DNA of 64,000 nucleotides. Source: Mycoplasmoides fastidiosum (GTDB taxonomy: Bacteria; Bacillota_I; Bacilli_A; Mycoplasmatales; Mycoplasmoidaceae). Positions 30,245 to 41,635 of this stretch are shown here, piece by piece (the stretch's first letter is position 1; the number at the start of each line of letters is the position of its first letter). The stretch spans positions 806,001 through 870,000 of the forward strand of contig NZ_CP101809.1 of the NCBI RefSeq assembly GCF_024498275.1, written 5' to 3'. The notes under the pieces are model-generated. The model had not been told where the DNA came from. It did not search any database and worked only from the letters and a program-made list of their open reading frames with translations. A program made the translations under genes and the position numbers.

Positions 30245-32881
30245 TTAACTGGCTGCTAGTAAAGAAATCAAGAACCCAGAACCACCTAGACTTAATAACA
30301 ATATGCTAATGCCGATTGCTAAAAAAATCCCTTTTCTTAATTTAAATTTTTGACCATCAATCCGACTTACCCTTCAAATAAAACCAGAAGAAATTAATGA
30401 CATCATAAAAGTTAGAGTACTAACTGTGTACAAGGAAACCCGCTGGGTTGTATTGAAAGTTTTAGCTAATAAATAAGGATTTAATTTCTCTAAGATGGGC
30501 GCAATTTCTTTTAATTTATCAATGTTGGTATCAGGATCATTTAAAAAATCTAAAATAGCAGCTAATTCTGCTGATGGAGGAATGATTTTGCCCTCTTCTA
30601 GTGATTTGTGTTCTTCAAAATTAATTTGGTTTAATAGAATTTTGGCTAAATCTGAATCCAGACTAATACCTAATCGATGTAATACAGCAATCAATTTTTC
30701 ACGAATATTTTGGTAATGTTCATGAATTTTACTGTGTAAAGCATCTTGATCACTTTGGGAGAAAAAGTCTAAAAATCCTTCTAAAAATTTTTGACTGAAC
30801 AGATTAATGTTTTCTTCAAGAGTGTTAGTTAAAAAACTTGGATCAGATTTGGTTTGTTCAAGCGCTTTTGAAAGTAATTCATCCCGCAATCATTTATTTT
30901 CTTCACGCATGTAATATTCATACTGTTCGGGATATTTATCTTTCAATTGTTGTTCAATATGATCACGAATTAATTGCAAAGCATTATTGAATTGTTCACT
31001 ATCTAAAAGACCACTTATAGGTAGTTCAGATTCATAAGTTTTAGAAAGTTCTGAACCATTTAGAACTACTTCTGTAGTAATAATCAATTTATCCTTGTTC
31101 GGTTCAGCCTTAATAGCATGATAAGCAAAAGCAGCATCAAAATTTTGGTAATTAAAATTATTAGTTAAAAATTCTGGATCTTTTAAAACATCATTGAATG
31201 ATCCCAAATTCATTTTAGATAAATTATCAAAATCTAAAATAGGTGGTAATTCTGGTGCTTCTTTTAGTTTTTCAAGAGCAGCATAATTAGGAACTTTCAA
31301 AAATGCGTGATAAGTTTCATTGAAATGAGAGTATCAATTAAATGGCGCTCCACTACCTAAATTAATAGAGTAATCGACTCTAAAAAGAAATTCTTTTGGT
31401 TGTAAATTACCAAAATAAGTTGGATTTTGACGTTGCACATTTTGAATTTGAAAAGAAAAAGGCAAAGATTGTTCTAATTGTTGAACAATATCTGTTTTCT
31501 TAAGATCATTGGGATTCAATGTTAAATCAAAAGATTTAAGATTAGCAGATTTATCCAATTCAAAAAATTGGGAAAATTTTTGATTCACTAATTGAACTGC
31601 TGTTTTCAAAATTTGATTTCCACTTTCAGTAAAATCACCTCGATAAGGAAAATCACTAGTGCGAAAAGAAGCAAAAGCATTATTGAATTTCAAACCGTAT
31701 TCAAAAGATGGCATATCTGAAGAACTAGTTGAATAATTAATTTTTTTAGAAACTAATTCAATTCCTGGATAATCATGGTTGTTAACAGAAATGAATTGAG
31801 CATTTGAAAAATTAAAATTTCAAAAATTTTCTGCATTTGTAATTTTATATAATGAGTCTACTTGTTCAATTAAAGCATTCAAATTGTTAACTGAATCATC
31901 TTTAAACAATTTAGTGAAAACAGAATTTGTGTCACTATTAATCTCATTTAAATATGCATAATCTCGAGTTTGTTGGGAATCCAAGGCATTATTAAAAACA
32001 CTAGTTAGATTTTGTAAATTAGTTGCATCAGTAATAATAGTACTGTTATTTTTAGTAGTGGTTAAAGCAGTGATCAAATTTACATAACTAGTTTTATCAA
32101 ATGATGTATTGTAAACATAACGAGGTTTTAGATTATCAGGAATTTTGTTGTATCATCCCATCCCAAATTGATCATTATTTAATTGATAAGTTTTTAGAGG
32201 AAAATTATCATCACTGTCATAATAACTACCATAGTCTTTATCAGTAGTTAAAAAACTAACTAAATTTTTTAATAAACTATTTGTTGAACTGCGAATCTGA
32301 CTAGCTCCTGCGGTATTGATTAAATTATCTTCTAAATATTGATTTCTCTGGTAATCATCTCCTCTGATGGATTTGCTATTGTTATCATTTAATTGCACTC
32401 GATAACTTGGAAAAGGAATTCCATCTTCCTTAGATTTATCCTGTTTAGAAGCAAAAATACGGGCATTAAAATTCCGGTCAATTAAAATCTTTAGATTAGT
32501 TACTAATTGATTGTAATAATCTGCTGTTTCACCATTATTAGCATCAGTAATTCGGGATAAAAGATAAGTAATAGCTTTACTGGTTTGACCTGATTCTGTA
32601 TTTGGATAAGTTCTATTAATTTGTTCAAATTTGCGTTCAAAAACAGCATGAACCTGTTGAAGCGCATTTGTGATTAACACTTCAATTTCTTCATCTGTTA
32701 AATTTTTGGCATCAGTCATTTCAGTTTTTTGTTGATATTGAAACTTTTGAATGACTAGGTTTGACAAAAGATTTTTTGGGGTGTTAATTTTTTGATTTTG
32801 TGCGGTCAATCCAACCCCAGTGGATAATCCAACGAATCAAAAAAGTGCAGAACCAAATAGCCGTTTTGCTATTTTTTTCAC
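30245..32881 (-). CDS. Surface paralogue 5
   Basis: 878 residues, function unknown. Same plan: anchor helix (LFGSALFWFVGLSTGVGLT), KAITYLLSRITDAN, TALTTTKNNSTIIT, SKKINYSTSS, APELPPIL, RLGISLDSDLAKILLNQI, then the helical hairpin around WRVSRIDGQKFKLRK and the end LISLLAAS. Very close to paralogue 4, especially in the last 170 residues, so a recent duplication or gene conversion. Own leader and ribosome site; no terminator obvious below it. Confidence 0.85.
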
Positions 32882-32965
32882 ATTTAATCCTTTCAATAAT
32901 TATCTCAATGATCAGATGATAATTAATTTTGAGGCAACTTTAAACCAACTTTGAAATAACAAATT
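32879..32965 (-). repeat. Conserved leader of paralogue 5 (copy 2)
   Basis: Near copy of 30003-30090, see there. The leader of paralogue 4 (35778-35860) keeps only part of it and has a stronger GGAGGA ribosome site. Confidence 0.6.
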
Positions 32966-33140
32966 TATTACAAAATCTTGTGATGATAAAAACAAATAAA
33001 AAAATAATTTAATTCTCGAAATTAAACAATGAATTCATTTTACCAATCAAAATTAATTTAACTAGAACTTCTTATTACTGAAACGGAAAAATTGCTAATT
33101 TTTATAAAATTTTTAAAAATGATAACGATTTTACTGTCAA

Positions 33141-35780
33141 TTAACTAGCTGCAAGTAAAGAAATCAAGAATCCTGAACCACCCAAACTTAATAACAGCAT
33201 GGTAATCCCGATTGCTAAAAAAATGCCTTTTCTTAATCTAAATTTCTGACCATCAATTCGACTTACCCTTCAAATAAAACCAGAAGAAATTAATGACATC
33301 ATAAAAGTTAGAGTACTAACTGTGTACAAGGAAACCCGCTGGGTTGTATTGAAGGTTTTAGCTAATAAATATGGATTTAATTTTTCTAAAATGGGCGCAA
33401 TTTCTTTTAATCTGTCAATGTTAGTATCTGGATCATTTAAAAAATCTAAAATAGCAGCTAATTCTGCTGATGGAGGAATGATTTTACCTTCTTCTAGTGA
33501 TTTGTGTTCTTCAAAATTAATTTGGTTTAATAGAATTTTGGCTAAATCTGAATCCAGACTAATACCTAATCGACGTAGTACAGCAATCAATTTTTCACGA
33601 ATTTCTTGATAGTGTTTATGGATTTCATCACTTAAAGCTTCTTGATTACTTTGAGAGAAAAAATCTAAAAAACCTTCTAGAAAATTTTGAGTAAATAATT
33701 CAATGTTTTCTTCAAGATTATTGGTTAAAAAACTTGGATCTAATCTTGTTTTTTCAAGTGCTTGAGCAAGTAACTGATCGCGTAATCATTTATTTTCTTC
33801 CCGCATATAATAATCATATTGATCAGGGTATTTATTTTTTAGTTGTTGCTCAATTTGATCCCGAATTAATTGCAGGGCATTATTCAATTGCTCGCTATCT
33901 AAAAGACCATTAATTGGTAATTCGGTTTCATAAGTTTTAGAAAGTTCTGAACCAGTTAACCTTATTTCAGTAGTTACAATTAATTTATTTTTAGTTGGTA
34001 CAGCTTGAATTGCTTGATAAGCAAAAGAAGAATCAAAATTTTGGTAACTAAAACTATCAGCTAAAAATTTTGGATCTTTTAGAAGATCACTTAAAGAACC
34101 TAAATTGACTTTAGATAGACTGTCAATATCTAAAATAGGTGGTAATTCTGGTGCTTTTTCTAATTGTTCAATAGCAGCATAATTAGGAATTTTTAAAAAA
34201 GCGTGGTGATTATTAGAAAAATTAACATACCAATTAAATGGCGCTTTATTTCCCAAATTAGCAACATAATTAATTTTAAAAACAAACTCTTTTGGTTGAG
34301 AAGCCCCAAAAGCAGTTGGATTAACGCGTTCAACACTTTTAATTTCAAATGTAAACGGCAATGCTTTTTCTAACTGTTCAACAATTTGGGTTTTATGGAA
34401 ATTACTTTTATCTAATATTAAATCGTATGATTTAAGATTGACAGACTTATTTAATTCAAAAAAATTAGAAAATTTTTGCGTCATTAGCTGAAGTGTAGTC
34501 GTTAAAATCAAACTACCTCCGTCTACTAAGCTACCACGATATGGAAAATGACTAGTCCTAAAAGTACCAGAAGCATTATTGTATTTCAGAGTGTATTCAA
34601 AAGATGGATTATTTGAGTAAGAACTTGAATAATTAATTTTTTTATAAGTTAATTCCACACCTGGATAATTTTTATTATCGATAGTAATGAAATCAGCATT
34701 AGAAAAATTAAAGTTTCAAAAATTAGACGCATCCCCGATTTTGTATTGTGGATCTACTTGTTCAATTAAATCATTTAAGTGACTGATTGAATTATCTTGA
34801 AATAATTTAGTAAAAGTAAGATCTTTATTTTGATTCAATTGCTTCAAATAAGCAGCATCTTCAGTTTGTTGTCGATTTAAAGCTGTATTTAAAACTTTGG
34901 TTAAATTTTCTAAATTGGTTGCAACTGTAATAATTGAACTATTATTTTTAGTTGTTGTTAAAGCGCTAACCAAATTTAAATAACTGGTTTGATCAAATGA
35001 TCTATTGTAAATAAAATGGGGCTTTAATTCATTAGGGATTCTATTGTATCAACCCATGCCAAAAGAATCGTTACTTCTAGAATAACTCTGTAAAGGATAG
35101 GACTGTATTGGATAATTAGAATCATCGTCATAACCACTAGAATAGCTATCACTAGTTAAAAAAGTTACCCAATTATTCAACAAATTATTTACTAAATCAC
35201 GAATTTGCGTAGCTCCTGCGGTATTGACTAGATTATCAACTAGATAAGAATGCTCCCAATAATTTCGTCCTCTTCGAGATTCATTAGTCAATTCTACCTT
35301 ATAGCTGGGAAAAGGGATGTTATCTTCACCAGATTTGTTTTGTTGCGAAGAAAAAACAGGTGCATTAAAATTTCGAGTAATTAAAGTTTTTAAATTAGCT
35401 ACTAATTCAGCGTAATAATCTGTTGTTTGTTTTTCATTAGCATCAGTAATGCGTGATAAAAGATAAGTAATAGCTTTGTTGGTGCGGCCTGATTCTGTTC
35501 TGGGATAGGTTTGACTAATCTGTCCAAATTTGCGTTCAAAAGCAACATGGAGTTGTTCAAGGGCCTTTTTAATTAAAGTTTCAACTTCATCATCAGTTAA
35601 AGTTTTGGCCTCAGTTACTTGAGCTTCTTGATGACGTTGAAACTTTTGGTTGGCCAAACTGAATGAATGATTTTTTTGAGTATTGGTTTCTTGATTTTGG
35701 GCAATTAATCCAGCTCCAGTGGATAAGCCAAAAAATCAAAAAAGAGCAGAACCAAATAGCTGTTTGGCTATTTTTTTCAC
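33141..35780 (-). CDS. Surface paralogue 4
   Basis: 879 residues, function unknown. GTG start behind GGGAGGACTCATT. Anchor helix, KAITYLLSRITDAN, SALTTTKNNSSIIT, YKKINYSSS, APELPPIL, RLGISLDSDLAKILLNQI, TM hairpin around a basic loop, end LLAAS. Strongly similar to paralogue 5 along the whole length, with DNA-level near-identity at 33270-33600. Middle parts differ more, a pattern expected for exposed surface proteins under diversifying pressure (inference). Confidence 0.85.
33270..33609. repeat. Near-identical 340-bp block shared with 30374-30716
   Basis: The segments coding for the end of the ectodomain and first C-terminal helix of paralogues 4 and 5 differ at only a few positions, while flanking regions are more diverged. 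Fits recent duplication or gene conversion, and gives a substrate for recombination. Confidence 0.8.
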
Positions 35781-36217
35781 AATGAGTCCTCCCAATAATT
35801 ACATAATCAAAAGTAGTAATTATTTAAGGTTAATTCAGGTAATTGTAATTTTCTAAAATTAAAAGATTTTGAAAATTAGGGATTTGTAAAATGATAAAAA
35901 AATTATTTAATTACATTAATTAAATATTACCCACATTTTACCAGCCTAAATTAAGATAATATCTATTTTTTGCTTGTAAGTTAGTTAATTTTTTGGGTAT
36001 TTTTTTAAATTTTTATCAATTTCTACTTGTTAGAAAAGACCAAATCATGAATACCTACAACTACTAAGCAGATTGTAAACCTAATCCCTATAAATTGCTT
36101 TATAAACTATTAATTTCTTGTTATTCATTCAATCAATCATTAAATGAAAATTTCATTAATATCAATAAGAATAAAAACTCTCTTTTAAACAATTAAAATC
36201 CAGAAAAGAAATATTTT
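35781..36217. other. 437-bp gene-free stretch between paralogues 3 and 4
   Basis: AT-rich, with no coding frame or tRNA seen. It must hold the end of the paralogue 3 transcript and the promoter of paralogue 4, but I see no strong hairpin with T-run. The gap is the longest inside the array. Confidence 0.5.
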
Positions 36218-38836
36218 TTATCCTGCTAATAAAGAAATTAGATAACCCAAGCCTCCAGTGCTTATAAGTGATAGAACAATGCCAACACCAATAACAACTG
36301 ATTTGCTAATTCGGTATTTTTGACTATCAATTTTAATCCCTTGAATAATTAAGCCGATAGAACTCAATAAAATTGCTGAACTAATGCCTGTAAAACTATA
36401 AGCAACTGTTCTTTGAGTATCATTTAAAACTTTTACAATTTCTTTAGGAGTGAAATGTTCTAAAAGACTATTTAAAGAGCGAATGACATCTAGGTTTTTA
36501 TCTGAGTTTTCAATAAAATTAATAATCTCTAAAAACCGGGGGTCTAATTGAGTGCTTTGATTATTTAAAGCTTCTGTTTCAGTTAAATCAATTTGTTCAA
36601 ATAAACTTTTAGCAAAGTTACTATCTAAACTAATTCCTATTTTGATTAATGCTTCTTTTAATCTTTCACGTAAATCATTATAGTACTCATTAATTTTTTC
36701 CTGATTAATTCCATTATTTTTTGAATTATTTTTTTGAATTTGACTTAATAATTCATTTTGATAATTATTTAAAAATGCTTCAATTTTTTTATCAATTGCA
36801 CTTTCTTGAAAATTAGGTGCTGTTTTTGTTATGGTTAAAACTTTTTCAAAGATCTGATTTAACTTCGCATTATCAAAGATAGTGTCAAAAACATCCCCAT
36901 AAGCTCATCTGAAATTATTGTTAATTTTTTCAGCAGCTATTTTAGCTAATTCATTTAATTTAGCTTCATCAATAAATAAAGTAATTGGTAATGTACTAAT
37001 ATATTTTTTAGTATAACCACTAGCATATTTATTTTTCAAAGTAATTGCTGTTGTTACATAAACATTAGCTGTATCAAAACTAATTTCTGTTACTACATAG
37101 TTTAAATTCGAATCAGCATTTGGATAATCAAAATATTGATTATAATTCCCAGCAGCTAAAAGTTCTTGAATTTGGTTTTCACTTCTAATTTCAACTGAAT
37201 TATTTCATACTGGAACAATTAAAGGCGCTTGATTGATAATTTGGTCTTCTAAATCGGGTTTAATTGTGTAAATAAATTTTTTTGTTAATGAACCTAATGA
37301 TAAATTATTATCTGGAGCACTTCCATAGGATCGTAGTGAAGCCTGAATTGTTAACTCAAATTCATTGATATCTTTTTTAGCAGTAAAATCGCTATTAACT
37401 TGTGTGATTTCAAAATCTAATTTTAATAATTGTGACAATTTTTGTAAGACTTGCATTGCCATTGGAGTTAACTGAAAATCATTTGGTTGAAATTCAGTTC
37501 TTAAACTATTTGCTGCTTCAGGAGTTAAATTTATTAAATCAGTAATCTTTTGTTTTTGAATAATTGCAAAAATTTTTTCAAGAATAAATTGGGTTGTTTG
37601 AGCTGGGTTAGAAGTATTAGAAAATTGATATTCACCTTTCAAAACAGCATTATTTAAAATTAAGATTCATTCCAATGGAGGATTATTATTAGGGGTTCCA
37701 TCTGTATTTTGATACTTAAATTGCAAATCACTTATACTTGCTTGAGCAATTTCTCCATTAGTGAGAAAAAAATTAGAATCTAAATGAATATTTCCCGTTT
37801 TAGAAAAATGAGTATTCCAGTTGGCTGTAAATTCTTTGGTTTCTTCTTCACTTGGGCTATTTTGAGCAATTGTTCCCAAATTCAATGCTAATGTTCGGGC
37901 TGAAGTATCAAAAAAAAGAGTTTTATTCTGGTTTGAATTAGTTTTTGCTTTTTCTAAACTAGCTAAATCGGTTTGTAATTTTTGTTTCAGTTTTACTTCA
38001 ACTTCTTTTTGAACTTGATCTAATTCAGAATGTTTCAATATGATTTGACTATTAGCTTTAGTAGTGGTTAAAGCAGCAATTAAATTCTGATAATCATCTT
38101 CAGTTAATGGAACATTATATTCTCTTGATGGTCGCAGACTTTGCGGAATAGATTGGTATCATTCCATACCAAATTTATTAGAACTTGAACTACTCTTACT
38201 ATTCTTATTTGAATCAGTAGTTAAATAAGTTTTTCATTTGTTTAAAAACCGATGAGCAAATTGTGACTTTTCATCTTGTGTTAATGTATTAATCACAAAA
38301 TCAGGTTGGGAATTGGGATCATCTAATTTTAGAAGACTTTTTTGCCGGTTATCTGCCAAATAAGAAAAAATGGGTAATTGATTATTTTCTTGATTATTTG
38401 CTGAATTATAAAGAAATCTACCAGACAAAATATTTGAATACAAAATTGTACTCAAATTATCACTCAGCTGTTTGTACCATTTATTATTACGATTATTTGA
38501 TGTAATTTTGTCTAATAAAAAAGTAATCGATTTAGCAACATCTTCTTCATGTGATGTAGGAAACTGATCTTTTGTTTCTTCGATTTTTTTCTTAGCCAGT
38601 TCATTAATACTTTGAAGTGTTGCAGTAATTTGTGCACTAGCGTTAAAAACTCCATAATTAGGAACTAATGAAATTCTGTTATTTTGTTGTCGAACAAAAG
38701 TTAATTTATCAGATTTAGTTGATGTTGAAACTGATTGCTGGTTGTTTTCACTTAAAGTATTAAAAGCCAAAGAAACAAAATTCCCAACAAACAAAATTGT
38801 CAAGTACTTTCTCATTCATTTAATTGTTTTTTTCAA
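36218..38836 (-). CDS. Surface paralogue 3 (subfamily II)
   Basis: 872 residues, function unknown. Start TTG 38836 chosen because AAGAAGG lies six bases upstream and the first residues (KKTIKW) match other members; ATG 38815 is the alternative. Anchor helix LTILFVGNFVSLAF; KSITFLLDKIT; AALTTTKANS; GISLDSNFAKSL; C-terminal helices around loop IQGIKIDSQKYRISK; end YLISLLAG. It groups with paralogue 1, sharing a central DFEITQVNSDFTAKK-like stretch not found in the others. It lies only 42 bases after paralogue 2, so the two are probably co-transcribed. Confidence 0.83.
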
Positions 38837-38878
38837 TTTTGACCTTCTTAATTTTGAAAATTATTGCTTTGTTATCAA

Positions 38879-41458
38879 CTACCCAAGGGCAACAAGTGAA
38901 ATTAAAAATCCAGAACCACCTAAACTTAAAGCCAAAATAATAAGACCAATTGCTAAAAAAATACCTTTACGTAATCGGAATTTGGAACTGTCAATTCGGC
39001 TAATGCGTCAAATAAATCCAGTTGACACTGCAGCCATAATAGCAGTCAAAACAGTGACAGCATATAAGGTGCCCTTTTCAGTTCTATCTAGTGTTTTAGA
39101 TAAAAGATAGGGATTTAATTTTTCTAGAATTGGCGCAAATTGTTGGATTTTATCAATATCACTATCAGGATCATTAACAAAATCAATAATTGCTTTTAAT
39201 TCTGCGCTTGGTTCAGCAATTTTTTTATTTTGTAAGGATAAAGCCTGTTCTGCATCAATTTGACCTAATAAAATTTTAGCAAGTTGACTTTCAAGACTAA
39301 TTCCCAATCGATTTAAAGCAGTAATTAATTTATGCCGCAATTCTGCATAATGATCTAAAATTTGATCTTCAATTTTTTGTTGTTCTGTTTTGTTAAAAAA
39401 GTTTTCTAATTCTTTTTGAAAATAAGACTTAAATAATTCAATATTTTCTTCTAGTGTATTTTTTAAAAAATCTGGATTAGACCTAATTTCAGCTAAAACT
39501 TTTTCTAATAATGATTGACGAATTGCACCATTATTCAGGTCTTTATAAATTGCATATTCATCAGGAAACTTTTGGGCAAATTCGTTTTCAATTTGTCCAA
39601 TTAAAGCATCAACTAAAGATTGAAATTCTTGTTCAGATAATAAGGTAGAAATTGGTAAATCAATTGTATAAGTTCGGGATAGATTGGTACCTACAACTGT
39701 AATCTGATTAGTTAGTTTAATGTTGTTCTGTTCGCGCGAAGCAGACAAAATTTTATATTCCAATTCAGGATTGGTATTATTGAAACTAAAGTGTTGATTT
39801 AAAAAATTTTGATTATCAAAAATATGAGCTAAATCTGTATCTAGTTTTAATTCTTCGCCATTTCAAACCGGAATCAATTCTGGTGCTTGATTTAATGCTT
39901 CTAATTGATTCGTATTAGGAATTTCAAAGGTTAATTGTGAAGTTTGCAAAACTTTTTTATTATCCCAATTAAAAGATCCACTATTGTCTCCTAAAATAAG
40001 TTGATAGCTAACTGAAAAAGGAATTTGATCAAATTGTTGGATTCGACTTTGATTTAAAAAATCCCAATTATGAGTTTGATTGACATTCAAAATTTCCATT
40101 GATAATGGCAAAATTTGACGTAATTGTTGCATTAATGAAGTCTCTTTAAAACTGCTCTGATCAAAGAAAATTGGGTAATTTCTTAAATTAATATTGGGAT
40201 CAATTTGGTAAAAACGGAAAAAATTATTTCGTATTGTTTGATTAACCCAATTTAAAATTGTTTCAGCTGCTTCTTTAAAATCAGTTGAATAATATAAACC
40301 AGTATTAGTATGATTTAAATTAGCGTTATTTAAATTAAGAGTGTAACTAAAAGCAGCAGAAGTTTTATCAGCAGTAGAGTAGTTAATTTTTCTATCAACT
40401 ACTTTAACATTTGGAAAAGAATTAGTTAATAAATTAATTTTTTCTGCTCGAGATAAATTTAAATTTCAATAGTCTTTTCAATCAAAATCATAGGTTGAAT
40501 TGACTAATTTAATCAGACTCATTAACTCAAGTGGTGAACTATCAGAAAATGCTTGCCCAATTGTAACTTTAGTTATTTTTTCACTCAAATATTTCAAGTC
40601 ATTTTCAAAATCACTAATTAACTGAGTATTAAAATCACTAATTAATTCTTTTAAACCCACTAAATCAGCAACAATTTTAGAATTTTGATCTTTGGTTGTT
40701 AATGCTTTAATTAGGTTGGAATAAGCACTTTCTTCTAAAGAATGGCCAAACTTTACAACTGGTCTTAATGCTTCTGGAATATTAGTATATCAATCTAAAG
40801 CAAAAGGATTGATAGTAGATGTTAAAACTGGTGATGATACTGCATTTGTTGATGTTAAATAATTACTAAATTTTGTTAAAAAATCATCAACCGCTTTTTT
40901 AATTGTTTGATCACTAACAGTATTGATTACAAAATCATCAAATTTATTTTTACCATCGCCCAATTTCAAAGTGCTATTAGCTAAATAAGTATGAAAAACA
41001 AATTGTGACACTGATGATGAAGCAGTAATAAAAACTGAACTATTAAAATTTTGCAAAATAATGTTTTTTAAGTTATCAAACAATTGTGAATAATAAGAAT
41101 TAGTGCTTGCAGCATCATTTGCACTTATCTTATATAAAAGATAAGTGATTGCTTTATCAATTTCTCTGGCTTCACTGCCAGGATAAAGATCTTTTATTTG
41201 ATCATATTTATTAGTAAAAAATGTGTGAATTTGGGCAATAGTTTCACTAATTTTTTGATCAAGTTCAATCTCGGTATAACCTTTAAATTCAACTTGAGGA
41301 AGACTAAGCTCAGCTAATTGTTGTTGGGGGCGAGAATGATAAAGATGAGTTAAAGTTTGGTTGGATTGTTGATTTTGGGTAGTAAATCCAGTTATAACTG
41401 CTAATCCTGCAATCAAAAAGAATGCTGAACTCCAAAATTTTTTAAGGTGTCGTTTCAC
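38879..41458 (-). CDS. Surface paralogue 2 (subfamily I)
   Basis: 859 residues, function unknown. GTG start with GGAAGGGATC. Anchor helix FWSSAFFLIAGLAVITGF, KAITYLLYKIS, ALTTKDQNSK, DRKINYSTA, APELIPVW, RLGISLESQLAKILLGQID, C-terminal hairpin around WRISRIDSSKFRLRK and end SGFLISLVALG. The sequence is the most distant of subfamily I. The upstream gap has two TATAAT-like boxes. Confidence 0.85.
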
Positions 41459-41516
41459 GATTTGATCCCTTCCAAGGATCGTTTCAATCCAATTACAACT
41501 TCTTTAAGATACTGTT

Positions 41517-41522
41517 ATTATA
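41517..41522 (-). promoter_or_regulatory. Candidate -10 box before paralogue 2
   Basis: Minus-strand TATAAT 59 bases upstream of the start; a second TATAAT lies at 41535-41530. The gap 41459-41635 also has a small imperfect hairpin at about 41554-41575 that may end the paralogue 1 transcript. Confidence 0.45.
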
Positions 41523-41635
41523 ACTTTCCATTATATAAAACTGACTGTATTTTAATACCATTTTGATGGTTATTAGGTATCACAATAATACAATAATGGC
41601 CCCATTTAGATTACTCTTATCTTAAATAAGAATGT

